64,000 bases of DNA, taken from Eucalyptus grandis (taxonomy: Eukaryota > Streptophyta > Magnoliopsida > Myrtales > Myrtaceae). The notes beneath the pieces are model-generated. The model did no database searches and was not told the DNA's origin. It saw nothing but the letters and a program-made list of their open reading frames with translations. Position 1 is the stretch's first letter. The number at the start of each line of letters is the position of its first letter. Location: the NCBI RefSeq assembly GCF_016545825.1, contig NC_052619.1, positions 28,993,803 through 29,057,802 of the forward strand, given 5' to 3'. This document shows, in pieces, positions 1 through 11,223 of this stretch. Both the position numbers and the translations under genes were made by a program.

Positions 1-1465
1 CGAAGCTGCACGGCGGCTGGTCCTTCTTGAAGACTTTGTCATGGGGCCCAATCGTTCGACACCCGTCTCTACAAATATGAACTAGAGCTTCCATCGCTTC
101 ATATAGTTGCAAATAGATCTTCCTCTCATTCTTCCTTCTGATCCTCTCCTTTGTTTGCTGCAATATTAGATCTCAAATTGATTTTCCTTTCTGTTCTCTT
201 CTCTAATAGAACCAAAAAGTAAGGAAAGGAATGATGTGACGACAGACAATAAGTTCCAATGCTTACGTTTTCTTCGTGAGCGACGCACTCTAGTAGCTCT
301 TTTTCTAGGAAGGGGTGACTCTGCTTCATCGCAGCCCATCCTTCGGTCTCTGACACATCCTTGAAGTTCTTCACAATCATGCGGTGACAGATGAAGCTAA
401 GACGAGGAGCATCACAGAGCAACGCAAGCTGAAAAATGTCAATGACGTTCTCCATGTTAAGTAGACCCTGCTCGAGTTGCTGCTCACAGATCTGCTTGAG
501 CTGAGGAACCACGAACGAGTGTGAGAGCACCAGTAAAGGCACAACCAAGTCAGCCATGTCTTGGTTTTCATAACTGCACATGAAACATAAGCCATGCTTA
601 GCATAGAATTCTGGAAGTAGAAAATCTAAAAAATTTCCACTATCCTTGAAGCGACAGCAAGGGAGATATATTTACCAGGATGAGTACAAGAATCGAACAA
701 AAACACGAATGGCATCATGAGGAACTCCACCAACCGATAATATTTGATAACGACCCTTTTGTTTAGATTTCTTTAGCATGCCTTTCATTACTGGAGAAGC
801 CATGCTCTGCAAAAGAATAGCCAATTGGTAATGAGTTTAAGAAGTACAAAGTCACACCACTTCCCATCATGTGGCCTTAATCATTGAATATATCAAATTT
901 CGTGTGGGAAAAGAATCAGATCCACTCTCGTGACATAATAATTTGACAACTTAAGTAACGATCATGAAAGGGTGAATTATTTTCAGGCCAAAGTTGTTGT
1001 GAAAGGTAAAACATCGATTGCACAAAGTTTCATTTCGAATATGAAAATTTCAACTTTCATGATCACAGTAAGAAAGTTCCAGATTGTCAACAGAGAGAGT
1101 AGCAAAATTTCAGCATAGCAATGTTGGATGGAAAGCGACTGACTATTTGCAGAAAGATTTTATGGTTTGAATTGAAACAAGGTTGGATTATGATTTCTTA
1201 CAATTATACAAGCATGTGCATAGACGACACCACCATCGTCAGTGTGAAATTGGACATCTGCTTTATGGCCTTCATCAAAAAGTCGCTCCCAGAGATCGAT
1301 TGCTGTTGTCGAGATGCAGCAATTGCCTCTTTGAGGCACTCCCTCCGTTTGCAGTCTCTTCCTGGCACATTTGGTCAGGGTCGGACCAGGTAATGGAGGT
1401 GCTGCCGGGAGACCAGTCCGTGCAATGATCAATGTATCATTGCTGTTTGTGTCGATCCCTCCCAT
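1..1465 (-). CDS. BTB/POZ and TAZ domain-containing protein (BT family), 3' part outside window
   Basis: BT proteins are plant adaptor/scaffold proteins that combine a BTB domain (CUL3 E3 ligase and bromodomain-protein binding) with a TAZ zinc-finger domain and a calmodulin-binding tail; they act in nucleus and cytosol in hormone, sugar and stress responses. Read on the minus strand, four exons join in phase: 1465-1202 (ATG to a GTAAGA donor), 806-676, about 580-267 (GTAAGC donor) and 157 to the window edge. Exon 1 holds the BTB start ([20 protein letters not shown], ending YAHACII). Exon 2 continues [20 protein letters not shown] and [11 protein letters not shown]. Exon 3 has the BTB C-terminal/BACK-like helices ([20 protein letters not shown]). 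Exon 4 has [19 protein letters not shown], the entry to the TAZ domain. The rest of TAZ lies left of base 1. The start is the first ATG after an in-frame leader and fits family length. Family assignment is firm; which BT paralogue (BT3/BT4-like) is not settled. Confidence 0.93.
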
Positions 1466-2460
1466 CTGTTTCTGATTATTCTGCCAAACAAATGGAAACG
1501 GACTTAGTTGCAGTTCCTGGTCAAATTCGAGATGCTGTAGTCACTTTACAAAAGCAAATGGCAAAACACGCAACAAACATTCACCTCGGGTAAGTAAGCA
1601 TGTGATCGCGGGAAACTGTACCTAACATTCAAATTTCTAACCCGAGCACCGACAAGAAAGGCTTGTTAATGGAAATTGGTAATTGGCAGATCTTATTGCC
1701 AATTCATTAATGAATAGAATCTGTTGTCTACCATCAAACCAAGATTGATGATATAGAGGAGAAACATCTGAGGTAGACATCAGAAAAAGATCATGGAGGA
1801 GCTAATAATTGCAGAACCAAGTAAGGATTCTCTCAAAATGATCATATTGCTAATGACTAAGCCCAATTAAGCCATAGATTGTGCAAATCTGACCAAATGT
1901 TTTTCAGGTTTAAGAGGATCAGAACAGTCACTTCCATAATTCTCACAAGATTTTTGACTGCTCAATGAATCTTATCATCACAAGAAAAACTTCAACAGAA
2001 AAGACCCGGTTGCGGAGGACGAAAGAATCACATACCTCCAATTTCCGATCCGGAGATACCCGGAGAAGAAACAAAAAAACCCGGATACGATGCAAGAACA
2101 GATTCGACTCGATCCGATCCAAATTTGATCCTGTCCGAACCTCGGACACTTTCTGCTTCTTTAAATCTCTGGAAGCCGGCGCAAATCGGGTCTCCTCTCC
2201 AACAAAACTGTAGGAACGGAACCAATGCCGAAGGCAATACAGAATATTTATCCGCAGGAGGAGGAGGAAAAGCGACAGCTTCTCTGCCAAGAAACACCCT
2301 CTGGGCAATCCCCTCGAATATGAGTCAAGAACCGATCCGCGAGATGCAAAGGCGTCAACTTCCGTTGCGCAGTTTCAATTATTGTCTTGAAATCAACAAC
2401 CCAATAGAGAGACGGAGGCAGAGACACGGAGAGGAAGGCTCGCTCGACCCAACCGGAATT
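1466..2460 (-). other. Probable 5' leader of the BT gene with a leader intron
   Basis: Upstream of the BT start codon there is no continuation of protein similarity. Read on the minus strand, a TTTGGCAG acceptor lies just before the ATG (about 1488) and a GGAG/GTATGT donor lies at about 2036/2035. This suggests a leader exon of roughly 2036-2455 and a leader intron of roughly 1489-2035. Open frames in the leader exon on both strands look like chance. The exon boundaries are inferred from splice-site motifs only. Confidence 0.45.
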
Positions 2461-2482
2461 CCTCGAACCACGCTTCGACCAG

Positions 2483-2490
2483 CTTATATA
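2483..2490 (-). promoter_or_regulatory. Candidate TATA box of the BT gene
   Basis: The minus strand reads TATATAAG here, about 30 bp upstream of where the leader exon would begin, and is followed on its upstream side by a long GA/CT tract. Placement fits a TATA promoter transcribing leftwards; no transcript start is visible from sequence. Confidence 0.5.
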
Positions 2491-2550
2491 GAAAGGACGA
2501 CGTCCATTGTCGACGTCGCCCGTTTCCTTATCTGTCAGTCTTTGTTCGCA

Positions 2551-2577
2551 CTCTCTCTCCTCTCTCTCTCCTCCTCC

Positions 2578-2612
<35 letters not shown>
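2551..2612. repeat. CT/GA microsatellite in promoter
   Basis: A nearly pure CT tract of about 60 bp (GA on the coding strand of the BT gene) lies just upstream of the candidate TATA box. Such GA/CT tracts are common in plant core promoters and may bind GAGA-type BBR/BPC factors; that role is inferred here. Confidence 0.8.
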
Positions 2613-2613
<1 letters not shown>

Positions 2614-3461
2614 CTCTGTCAGGCAACAAGCAAGAAACCCGCACGCGCATCGGCAGGTCAGAGCAGAGAGAGAGGAGAAGGAGAAGGAGAAGGAAGGAGG
2701 AAGAAGATCAGGCTGCTGATTCAGACGCACGTCAGGGAATTTGATACAGGCAGGAAGGAAGGGATCAAGAAACCGGTTCTTTCCTAAATTATCATTTTTT
2801 ATCTTTTCTTTTTCGGGGTCGATCCCGCTTTTCGCTGCACGCGTTCTCGGGATCTACCAACGGCCGCCAACCGACTATCCCCGCTCGATCGCAAGGGATC
2901 CTCCCGTGGTTCTCGTGCTCCCCTAGATTACTCACCATTTTCTTCTTTAATAATAACCAAAAATGTTAAAAAATAGTCAAAGCTATCAAAAATCTAAAAC
3001 TTTATCTACAGCAACAAACTTATCCTAAATTACTTTTGTGATATCAAAATTATTTTTATTACATGAAAATTTCCCAAATTTATATTCGTATGACGTATTT
3101 ACCTCAAAATTTTTAAATCACAAAAAAAAAGTTTGAGGTTTTTTATGTTATAAAAAAGTTTGTAATAAATATACCACATGTATAGCTCGGACATAAGATT
3201 GTTTGCTTGAACCATATCTAGTTCATAATGGTTGAATTTCATATCTTGACTTGGAGGGTCAATCACGAATAAATTTAGAGTTTTTGATATTATAAAAAAA
3301 ATTGGCATAAATGTATTACGGTAGGTAAAATTTGTAGGTTTTGTGACTTTAAAAAAAAAAGATGAAGAGACCAAACCCGAAAATGGGAAAAAAAAAAAGG
3401 AAACGCGATGAAGGATAACGACAAATTTTCCTGTGGGACCCATGAAGTGGAGAGACGCCAG
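2613..3461. other. Intergenic, AT-rich, no gene seen
   Basis: The first 300 bp are GC-mixed promoter-proximal sequence. From 2930 the composition turns strongly AT-rich with A and T runs and no reading frame that resembles a protein. Nothing further can be supported. Confidence 0.5.
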
Positions 3462-4207
3462 CTAAGCTGAGGTTGTGTGGTTCTCTACGTGCGTTTGGCC
3501 CGACCGGGACCCGCCCAACGTCACCTTCGCAGCAGCGGGGTGAATTGACCGGTTTGCGGCCAGATATTTTTTAGTGTACTTGGGAGGAAAAAGGTGACAA
3601 ATTTTTAGCTGGAGGCCATATATATGGATAGTTTCTTTCGATCGGGACATGCACGGTCGCAAATGGGCAGGACAACAACTTGATTTGTGACAAAAAAATT
3701 TAGCGGACGGGAATGCATGCGCACTTCATGACACCCATGATTTTCAATCTTGTCAAATAAAATTATGGGTGATTGACTTTATAGTGGAAAGCAAATTTCA
3801 GGATGAATCGATCCCTATCACAAAACCAGAAATTTGACAAAGTTGAGTTGATTTCCAAATCATGAAGCTAAGAATCGGCTCATCCAATCCTAAAATCACA
3901 CCTATCAATCCAATGTAGGTCAATCCCGAAATTGGTGATTTCTTCCTCTCTTTTTTCCTTGGTTTCCTCTATTTTCTATAAGTGGAATGTTTTTCAACAT
4001 TAAAAGAAAAAATAATTTACTAATTAGGATTTGCTTCAAAATAAAAAAAATAAAAAAAAAATTAAGAAATCTTGGTCAGTCTAGTTTGTCCAGCAATAAA
4101 TCGAGAATCATATTGGTTACTCTCTATTTCAAGGAAATCACCCAAAACTAGTCAGTTCAATTCGGTCTAATGCGATTTGGTTACAAGGTTAGATTGTGAT
4201 TGATGTG
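3462..4207. repeat. Diverged segment, copy 1 of 3
   Basis: This stretch is repeated with many substitutions at about 4226-4865 and 5583-6360. Shared landmarks in order are TAAGCTGAGGTTGT, the GACCGGGACCC block, a TTTTTAGTGTACTTGGGAG block, GGGCAGGACAACAACTTG, TTAGCGGACG with ATGCATGC, and a terminal GATGTGCAACCCTAA. The last part (about 3765-4197) has hAT-like ends and may be a small element carried in all copies. No protein coding is seen. Confidence 0.75.
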
Positions 4208-4225
4208 CAACCCTAATCAAAAGAC

Positions 4226-4865
4226 TTTTTAGTGTACTAGGAGTGAAAATGTGACAATTTTGGCTGGCCACATATTTAGAGAGTTTCTTTCAATTGAGAC
4301 ATGTACAATTGTGAGTGGGCAGGACAACAACTTGATTCGTGACAAAGAAAGTTAGCGGACGATAATGCATGCACGCTTTACGACATCCATGACTTTCAAA
4401 CCCTCCAATCAAAATTAGGGAATGATCGGTTTTGATATGGGAACTAGTTTTCAGGGTGGATTGGTCCCACGTTGGAATCTAAAATGAGATTGGGTAAAAT
4501 TAGTTTCTAACTTGAAATCAAGAATTGACCCACCTAATCCTAGAATTGCATTGATTGGTCGAATCTAGTTTCAAGGTCAATCTTGGAATCGGTGATTCCT
4601 TACTTTTTATTTTTCTTTGGTTTCCTCTATTTTCTACAAGTGGAATTTTTTCAACATTAAAAGAAAAATAATTTACTAATTAGGATTTGCATTAGAATAA
4701 AAAAAGAAAAAGAAAAAAAAATCTTGGCCAGTCTAGTTTGTCCAGCAATGAAGCGAGAATCAAATTGGTTATTCCTTGTTCCAAGGAAACCACCCAGAAC
4801 TAGCTAATTCAATTCGATCTAATCTGATCCGGTTACTAGGTTGGATTGGGACTGATGCACACCCC
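4226..4865. repeat. Diverged segment, copy 2 of 3
   Basis: Begins at the TTTTTAGTGTACT block and matches copy 1 through GGGCAGGACAACAACTTG, TTAGCGGACG and ATGCATGC to a GATGCACACCCCTAA end; the GC-richer first part of the unit is missing. An internal piece starting TAGGGAATGATCGG (about 4424) and ending TGCACACCCCTA looks like a roughly 440-bp hAT-type miniature element. Confidence 0.75.
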
Positions 4866-5284
4866 TAATTAGAAGCATGATTGGAGGGAGTTTTCACTAG
4901 TACTGTAGATCAAATATTTGACTCTAAAGCTAAGAAAGAACACCTAGATAAGCTCCATACCTCCATGAAAATCACTTCCAAAGCCAATACAACTTATAAT
5001 CTCAAAGATTTTCTTTACAAAAACAAGAAAATTACAACATACCCTTCTAAAAGAGAGGTAATCCGCACTCAAATGAGGGATGAACTGTTATTAAATAAAG
5101 AAAATTACAAAGCAAAAGGGAGGGTTAACCAGACGACACAATAATCAAGCCAACCATGATTTGATTGCTATACTCTTTAAGTGATTAAGAAACTTACAAG
5201 ACGAAGAAGTGATCTTAAAGTGATATACAATGTAAGGTGAAGTATTAATGAAAACTTTCTCCAATCATGCTTCTATTTAGGGGT
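4861..5284. mobile_element. 424-bp element with 44-bp terminal inverted repeats
   Basis: Bases 4861-4904 and the reverse complement of 5241-5284 match at 39 of 44 positions, starting ACCCCTAA(T/A)TAGAAGC and including GCATGATTGGAG. The interior is AT-rich and carries an 87-codon open frame (4881-5144, plus) rich in Lys and Asn that I do not recognise and do not call as a gene. No clear target duplication was found, so this could be a small inverted-repeat transposon or an inverted duplication. Confidence 0.6.
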
Positions 5285-5303
5285 ATGTCTGTTCGCTATA
5301 TAT

Positions 5304-5400
5304 ATAATGTTCACTTGTGTAACAATTCAAAGGTCTTATTGTGGGTCGCATGAGATTATGGTGCACCTCATGAGGCGAAAAGCATCTAAGCTGGCGTGTT
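5304..5400. repeat. First copy of a 97-bp direct repeat
   Basis: About 95 bp starting ATGTTCACTTGTG and containing GGGTCGCATGAGATTATGG and GCATCTAAGCTG recurs at 5583-5670 with few changes, and a third, more diverged copy is split across 6475-6514 and 6862-6930. Between the first two copies is about 180 bp of unrelated GC-richer sequence with no recognisable gene. Confidence 0.7.
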
Positions 5401-5582
5401 TCAGCCGGCAAGTCTTCACGGGGATCCAAGCTAGTTCCTCTTTCCCCCGTAAGGAAGGTGTGGACGGGAGAACAAATAGGGCCGGTATATTTTTATCGAG
5501 ACCCCGAACCCGGGCATCTACCCATACTTTCTTGGTGGTCAGAGCCTTTTAAGAACCTGCTCAGATCCAATATAAGAGATTT

Positions 5583-6360
5583 AATGTTCACTTGTGCAAC
5601 AATTCAAAGGTTTTATTGTGGGTCGCATGAGATTATGGTGCACCTTATGAGGCGAAAAGCATCTAAGCTGAGGTTGTCTGGTTTTCTGTACGTGCATTTG
5701 TCTCGACCGGGACCCACCACCAACACCACCTTCGCAGCGTTGGGGTGAATTAACCGGTTTCACCGGTTTGCCGCCGGATATTTTTTTGGCGTGCTTGGGA
5801 GTGGAAAAAGGTGACCAAATTTTAGCTGAGGCCATGTATAAACAGGCAGCATCTTTCGATCGAGACATGAACGGTCGTGAATGGGCAGGACGACAACTTG
5901 GTTCGCGACCAGAAAATTAGCGGACGGTAACCTTCTATGCATGCGCGCTTTAAAACATATACAATCAGAAGTTTGCATGAGCACGGCATCTAAAAAGTAG
6001 GGGCAATCGGGTCTAGCCTCTTAAATGGACCGACTTCCACTGTAAACCCTAAAATCATGAATTAAATCATCTCTAGTTTGAGTTTGGTTCTGGAATTGCT
6101 GATTTCTTCTTCTTCTTCTTCTTCTTCTTTCATTTCTTCTATCTCTACAAGTGAAAGCTTTCCAAAACAATTATTTACTCATCAAGGCTTGCTTTGAAAT
6201 TAAAAAAAAAAAAATCTTGAGATGTCCAGTCTATCCAATTATTTTCAATTCCAATTTTTTAAAATCAGTAACCGAGCTAGTCCTCTAAGAACCACCCAGA
6301 ACCAATCAGTTCGATATGATTCTTGGATGAGAACAAGACCAATGCACACCTCTTGATTTG
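5583..6360. repeat. Diverged segment, copy 3 of 3 (longest version)
   Basis: Carries the full unit: the ATGTTCACTTGTGCAAC start, the TAAGCTGAGGTTGT block, GACCGGGACCC, ACCGGTTTGCCGCCGGAT, GGGCAGGACGACAACTTG, TTAGCGGACGGTAA, ATGCATGCGCGC, and a TAGGGGCAATCGGG piece running to GCACACCTCTTGA. A CTT/TTC microsatellite lies near 6105-6130. Confidence 0.7.
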
Positions 6361-6414
6361 ACAAAGTTTTCACTAATTAGGAGTGGAAGCAAATAAAACT
6401 TGATCAAATTTACC

Positions 6415-6420
<6 letters not shown>

Positions 6421-6452
<32 letters not shown>
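6421..6452. repeat. AT dinucleotide repeat
   Basis: An uninterrupted AT tract of about 32 bp followed by a short GT/GTAT tract. Likely polymorphic; no gene function implied. Confidence 0.9.
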
Positions 6453-6454
<2 letters not shown>

Positions 6455-6514
6455 GTGTGTATGTATGTATGTAAAAGATTTTATGTTTACGAGTGCAACA
6501 ATATAAAAGTCTTA

Positions 6515-6655
6515 TCTTCTGTAGGGCCCTAGCCTGGTGTTTGCTGTTTAGATACTCTTCATCTACACGGCTGCTTCCTTGACAATTCTTCACTTTTGTC
6601 GTTGCTAGATGTGTGCGTAAATTGTGGTTCATCTGGCCTCTGGTGGCCTCCCGCT

Positions 6656-6695
<40 letters not shown>

Positions 6696-6854
6696 CTTAT
6701 TTGGCTGTTTTGCTTTCTTAGGCCCGCTCTTGCGGTCTCTTTTGTATTCGGCTCCTTTCCACTCACTCTGACTTGTTGTCTTGTTCTGAAGTTTTTTGTA
6801 GCGGATCTTTTGCAATTATTGGTTAAAGCTTAATATCCTTACCCTTCACCAAAT
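6515..6854 (+). mobile_element. Short retroposed insertion with 14-bp target duplication
   Basis: A 340-bp insertion interrupts the third copy of the local repeat: ATATAAAAGTCTTA (6501-6514) is repeated as ATATATAAGTCTTA (6855-6868), 13 of 14 identical, and the host repeat resumes directly after it. The insert contains a run of 37 T (6657-6693) and ends with TTAATATCCTTACCC then a short A-rich end, similar to plant LINE 3' ends. It is best read as a 5'-truncated or processed non-LTR insertion; the poly(T) position inside it is odd. Confidence 0.65.
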
Positions 6855-6930
6855 ATATATAAGTCTTACTGTGGATCACACGAGATTATGGTGGACCTTA
6901 TTAGGCAAAAAGCATATAAGCATATCTTTC

Positions 6931-9239
6931 AGAAATGTTTAACGTGAGATTCTCTCTAGCTTGTCGGTGCATGTGCGGTTCGTCCGAGATACGTCCACCA
7001 CTCCCACCAGTAAACAACGAAATGGCAGTCAAGGCCAATTAAGGGATTCGAAGAGAGAATAAAAATTAGAAAATTAGAAAAGGCAGAGGAGCACGTGTTT
7101 CTTATGTTATTTCAGCGATGCAATCATGAATGGAATTGCATTTGTTTTTCTAGCTCTTCGGGCCATGTAGGGTCCCATGTCCGTCGATCTACCTTGCAAC
7201 CATGCATGGATTAGGTGCAATGAATAATTTCTTTTTTCCCTTTACTACGCATACTTTCTCTAATTGATTAGTTTAACCAAACGTCACTGATGGTTCGGTA
7301 TACTATCTCATTCATTCATGTAAAAATAAGGGTGATATTCGAGAAAGGCATGGATGGAAAAATGGGATTTGTGGGGACACCAATAGGGACTTTTTCTAGG
7401 GTAGAAAACCTTCTTCGTTCATGAACTTACATCCTAAAGTTGAAAAAGCAAATAGCTTTCTTAAGTCTTAATACAAATAATAAGCAAAAATAGGAAAATA
7501 GAACAATGAGCACGATTTCCGTTAGGTTGGATTCTACGGTACTTCCATTTTCTTGGCAGCTCTTTCGGATAAGGATTCTCTAAATTTAGATTGTAAATTC
7601 ATATCCTACATTTATTCTCCTTCTAGATGACTTTTCGTTAGCTTATCAACGGTTGATATTATTTCCCTAATTTCCGCTTTCTCCTTTTATAGCTTTCCTT
7701 TCATCTCTTTCCACTGTTTTCCTTTCTACATCACACAATCCACTAGCAAAGGCCAATACAAACAAACCCTAGCTGTCACCGTACTCCTCTGGCTGCCAAG
7801 ACCCATCCGCCTCCCACCCGCCGCCATCGTGGACATAGTTCGTGGAGATCGAAAGAGCACGTTGATGTTGATAACTCTTTATAAATTTTTTGGCCATTGC
7901 TGGCCATGACAACCACCGGAGGAAGAAAGAAAAATAAATAAATAAAAATGAAAAGAAAATTCAAAAAAATTAAAAATGCATATAAAAAAATTTGTCAGAA
8001 TCAATAATTACTAGTCAAAATGTATAGAAAAGGCTAGATTAACAATTTATCAAAATATTTAGGACCGAATTAATCAAATTAAAATATTTGGAACTTAAAT
8101 GACAAGGTCTAATATGTTTAATATTTGTTTAGTAATTTTCTTTTTCTTGATGGAGTGCATTGTTCCTGGGGGGACCGATAATTCGAACACCTCAGCATGT
8201 TGCCCAAAAAGGAAAAGAAAGAAAAAAAGAAGAAGAAAGAAAAGCCAAAAAGCACGAGGATGAAATCATGTCCACGTTACCTCCGCGTTGGTCCCCAGCA
8301 TTTCAGTACTTCCCCCGAACTTCCGTCCTTACACCATTATAAATATAATCAACGTGACTTATCGGCCTACAAAAGTATACATATAATATATATAAATATT
8401 AATAAAAACACAAATTGACTTATAGCAACACCTAATACTCGAAGTTGAAGACTAGGTCTAGTTCCATACGATCGATCGAAACTGATATTGTCATATCACG
8501 ATTGTCATCTCCCTTCCTTTCACATCATTCCCCTCCGCTTAACTTTGCTCGCTGCCTCGATAACATCTACCAAGCAAATCTTTTAAAAGTAGTACAAGTC
8601 TCGTTCTTTAATGAATCTCACTTGATAGAGAATAATCATCTCGAATATCCAAAAGAATATTCGCTACCGAATTAAAACGATTCAACTTGATTCGGGCGGG
8701 TCAACTTTCGAAATGAGCTTTTATGTACTATTTAAGATGACAAGTTGAGGTGATAATCATATAAGTGAGTAAGTAAGCTTATACATTGAGCCCCAAGTCC
8801 TCTCCTCTCCCATTCATTGTGAGAATTGGAGTGTCATATGAAGCGTCGGATTAATGTGAAATTTTACAATGTTGTATTTATTTATCTATATCTGATAAGA
8901 TAATCATGTTTTAATAAAATGACATTTTATCAATTAAAAAAAGCATTACAATCGTCTCAAATCAAAGACATGAGTTGAAGAAACCCACCGAGTTCTCATT
9001 TCATGGATGAGGTTGTCTGAGGGGGCAAGTAGATATTTCGGTTCAGAAATCCATGCCCAGATTGGGTTGCTATGCATACGAAGAGGAAGAGGGCCCTACC
9101 TTACTAGATATTCTCACTAGCGATGCTTGGGAATATTCCTAAAAGAAATTCACCAACATATTTTTCTTTTTGGGTCAGAAAATAAACTATATCATTCACT
9201 AAGAAAATATAGTAGAACCTGATAAATAGGCATTAATAC
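6931..9239. other. Intergenic, no gene seen
   Basis: AT-rich sequence with frequent stop codons in all frames. A short GC-richer patch at 7770-7850 and purine runs near 8200-8240 give chance open frames. I see no domain, splice pattern or terminal repeat that I can support. Confidence 0.5.
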
Positions 9240-9420
9240 ATAAGAACTCTCAAAGTGCTTGAAGAGGGGACAAAACCCAATTCAAACTAAAGAGAATTTA
9301 TTTTAAAGGAAAATGATACCTAATCCCACATGCTCTTTAGGTAATCAAAGCATGGAAATTGTGGAGCACCTGTTTTTGTTGTGTCCTTGGACAAAGGAAA
9401 TTTGGTCAATCCTATGTTAA
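9240..9420 (+). pseudogene. LINE fragment, zinc-binding region of reverse transcriptase
   Basis: A frame with stops reads TKENLF, PNPTC and EHLFLLCPWTKEIW, the pattern of the Cys/His zinc-binding segment that follows the reverse transcriptase in plant L1-type LINEs. It is broken by in-frame stops and interrupted at its 3' side by the element at 9421-9933. Confidence 0.7.
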
Positions 9421-9933
9421 AGGTATACACGATAACTATTCTATTTTTGTTCAAGAATTATTTTTCTATTCTAGACTTGTTTTTATAATAAAAATTCGTT
9501 TGGTAAAACTATTTCATTTTTCTATTTCTAGAGTAGAATTTCTACTCCAAAATAAGTTTGAAACATAAATCAAAAGCAAAAACTTTTTACTTTTAAATTT
9601 CTAGAACAGAAATGAGAAATAAAAATTATTCTTATCGTTTGTTTTTGCTATTAGTTGGTTGTTCATTCATCGTTGCCGGCCGATGTTCGGTCGCCAGTCG
9701 CCACCATTGGTTGCCAATCGTCGCCACCACTGCTGTCGCCGCTACTCGTCAATCACCACCGTCGCTGGAAATGAGAAATTTTGTGTCGTTATCAAATAGA
9801 TTTCTATTTCAGGAATAAAAAAATTTATGTCGCTATCAAATGCTTATTTTTCTTAGAAACTCATCCAAAATAGAAATAGAATTTTTTTTTTTCTACAAAT
9901 CAATTTGACCTGAATGATTATCATTCGCACCCT
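9421..9933. mobile_element. Non-autonomous DNA element with GC-rich core inside LINE
   Basis: The left end AGGTATACACGATAACTATT and the right end, reverse complemented, AGGGTGCGAATGATAATCAT, resemble each other. The two outer arms share TTCTATTT/AGAATAGAAAT-type A/T-rich words in inverted orientation. The centre (about 9661-9770) is a GC-rich block of GTCGCC repeats. It separates two parts of one LINE reading direction. No exact target duplication is visible. The short +frame of 9612-9818 is a by-product of the core. Confidence 0.55.
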
Positions 9934-10430
9934 AAATGTCCACATCTCAAGTTAGGGCCTTACTCAAGTTAAAGATTGCTTTGGGATTCTGAAAGGAAAG
10001 TCGAGCAACTCATTAAATCTAGAGTTGGTTGCTGCAACATCGTGGAATATATGGAAGGCATGCAACCAAGCCATCTTTAAGAACATAACTCGACACAATC
10101 AACCTTATCGACTCTATTTTGCCTAGGTTGAAGAGTTTTAACAGATGGAACCGCAAATCGAGCAGATTTAGGAACAAGGACAATGATTTTTCATGGACTT
10201 GGACGAAGCTTATAAGATAAATATAGATGGAGCGTACGAACCTGGAGCAGCTCATACAATGGCAGTGCCATCTACGTTGATGGCCGAGTCTCTCACTCTA
10301 TTAGAAGAGCTTACTCACTCCTTTCCCAAAAGGCATGAAGCCCTTGTACTTGAGTCTATAGTTAGGACTTAGGCAACACCTTGGAGAGTTCAGATTAGCT
10401 TAGTTGGGAAACTCATATATATATATATAT
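9934..10430 (+). pseudogene. LINE fragment, RNase H start
   Basis: After the inserted element the same LINE continues with ATSWNIWKACNQAIFKN, then KINIDGAYEPG, the start of the RNase H domain typical of plant L1-type LINEs, followed by several frame changes and stops. Ends near an AT repeat at 10411-10432. Decayed and not functional. Confidence 0.65.
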
Positions 10431-11215
10431 ATCTTGAAATGCAAAGATATGTTATTGTCCTATTCTAATATCCAGATTATTCATTGCTTTAAAGAAACCA
10501 ACTTTGGAGCAGGCTGGGTTGCCGAAGCCCACAAGAGAAACCATTAACATGTTTACCCTTTTATTATCGAGACTAAATTTCTTGTCCTGGCAAGGGGAAA
10601 AAAAAAAAAAGGCAGTTCATGACGGAGGTGATCATCGGGCCTTAGCCGGGCCAACCATAAAGGTCAGGCATAAATCTTTCCAAGCCCGCCCGTCGCAAAA
10701 TTTTCATATACAATACCGCTAGAGATCCCTCCAGAATACAACTTGATTTGATTTGTTAAAATTCGATTCTCGTCGAGTTGCAGCGACCTATTTCATGTAC
10801 CCTGAGTATGCGATTGAGAATAATGCCAATAATTGAAATTGATATGCCCAGTACGTTTGATTGTGCTGTAAAAGGACGGCTCCACAGAGGATGAGTCAGA
10901 CATCTCTTTCCCCTTGTGAAATGCGAAAATCACCACGAGCAAAGGCCCACTAAATGGCCCGGGTCTACACCAAGCAATCCGACCACATTGATCTGAAAGA
11001 CTGCAGTGATGGGTGAAAGCCCACCGATCAAAATGATCACTCGTTGGAGAAAAAGAGTTATAATGCATCATCACATCCATTAGTCCAGGTTCACGGTCCC
11101 ATGCAACTTGTTAAGTGATCGAATCGAGCGAATATCACGATTTCCTGTGCATTGGTCGCACTCGTGATACACACAGTCAATAATTCATCGAGAACAAAAT
11201 GTTACCTTGCTGGGC
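10431..11215. other. Intergenic, no gene seen
   Basis: Unique-looking, moderately AT-rich sequence. An open frame of 95 codons on the minus strand (10793-11080) has no recognisable domain and no splice or promoter context; I leave it uncalled. Confidence 0.45.
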
Positions 11216-11223
11216 ATGATTAG

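Noticed and set aside
2125..2787. 220-codon plus-strand frame
   Set aside because: Overlaps the promoter and leader of the minus-strand BT gene and is built largely from the CT microsatellite (Ser/Leu runs).
6306..6833. Frames with long Lys or Phe runs
   Set aside because: Created by the 37-base T run and AT repeat of an insertion.
9612..9818. 68-codon frame with a hydrophobic start resembling a signal peptide
   Set aside because: Formed by the core of an inserted miniature element inside a LINE; no gene context.
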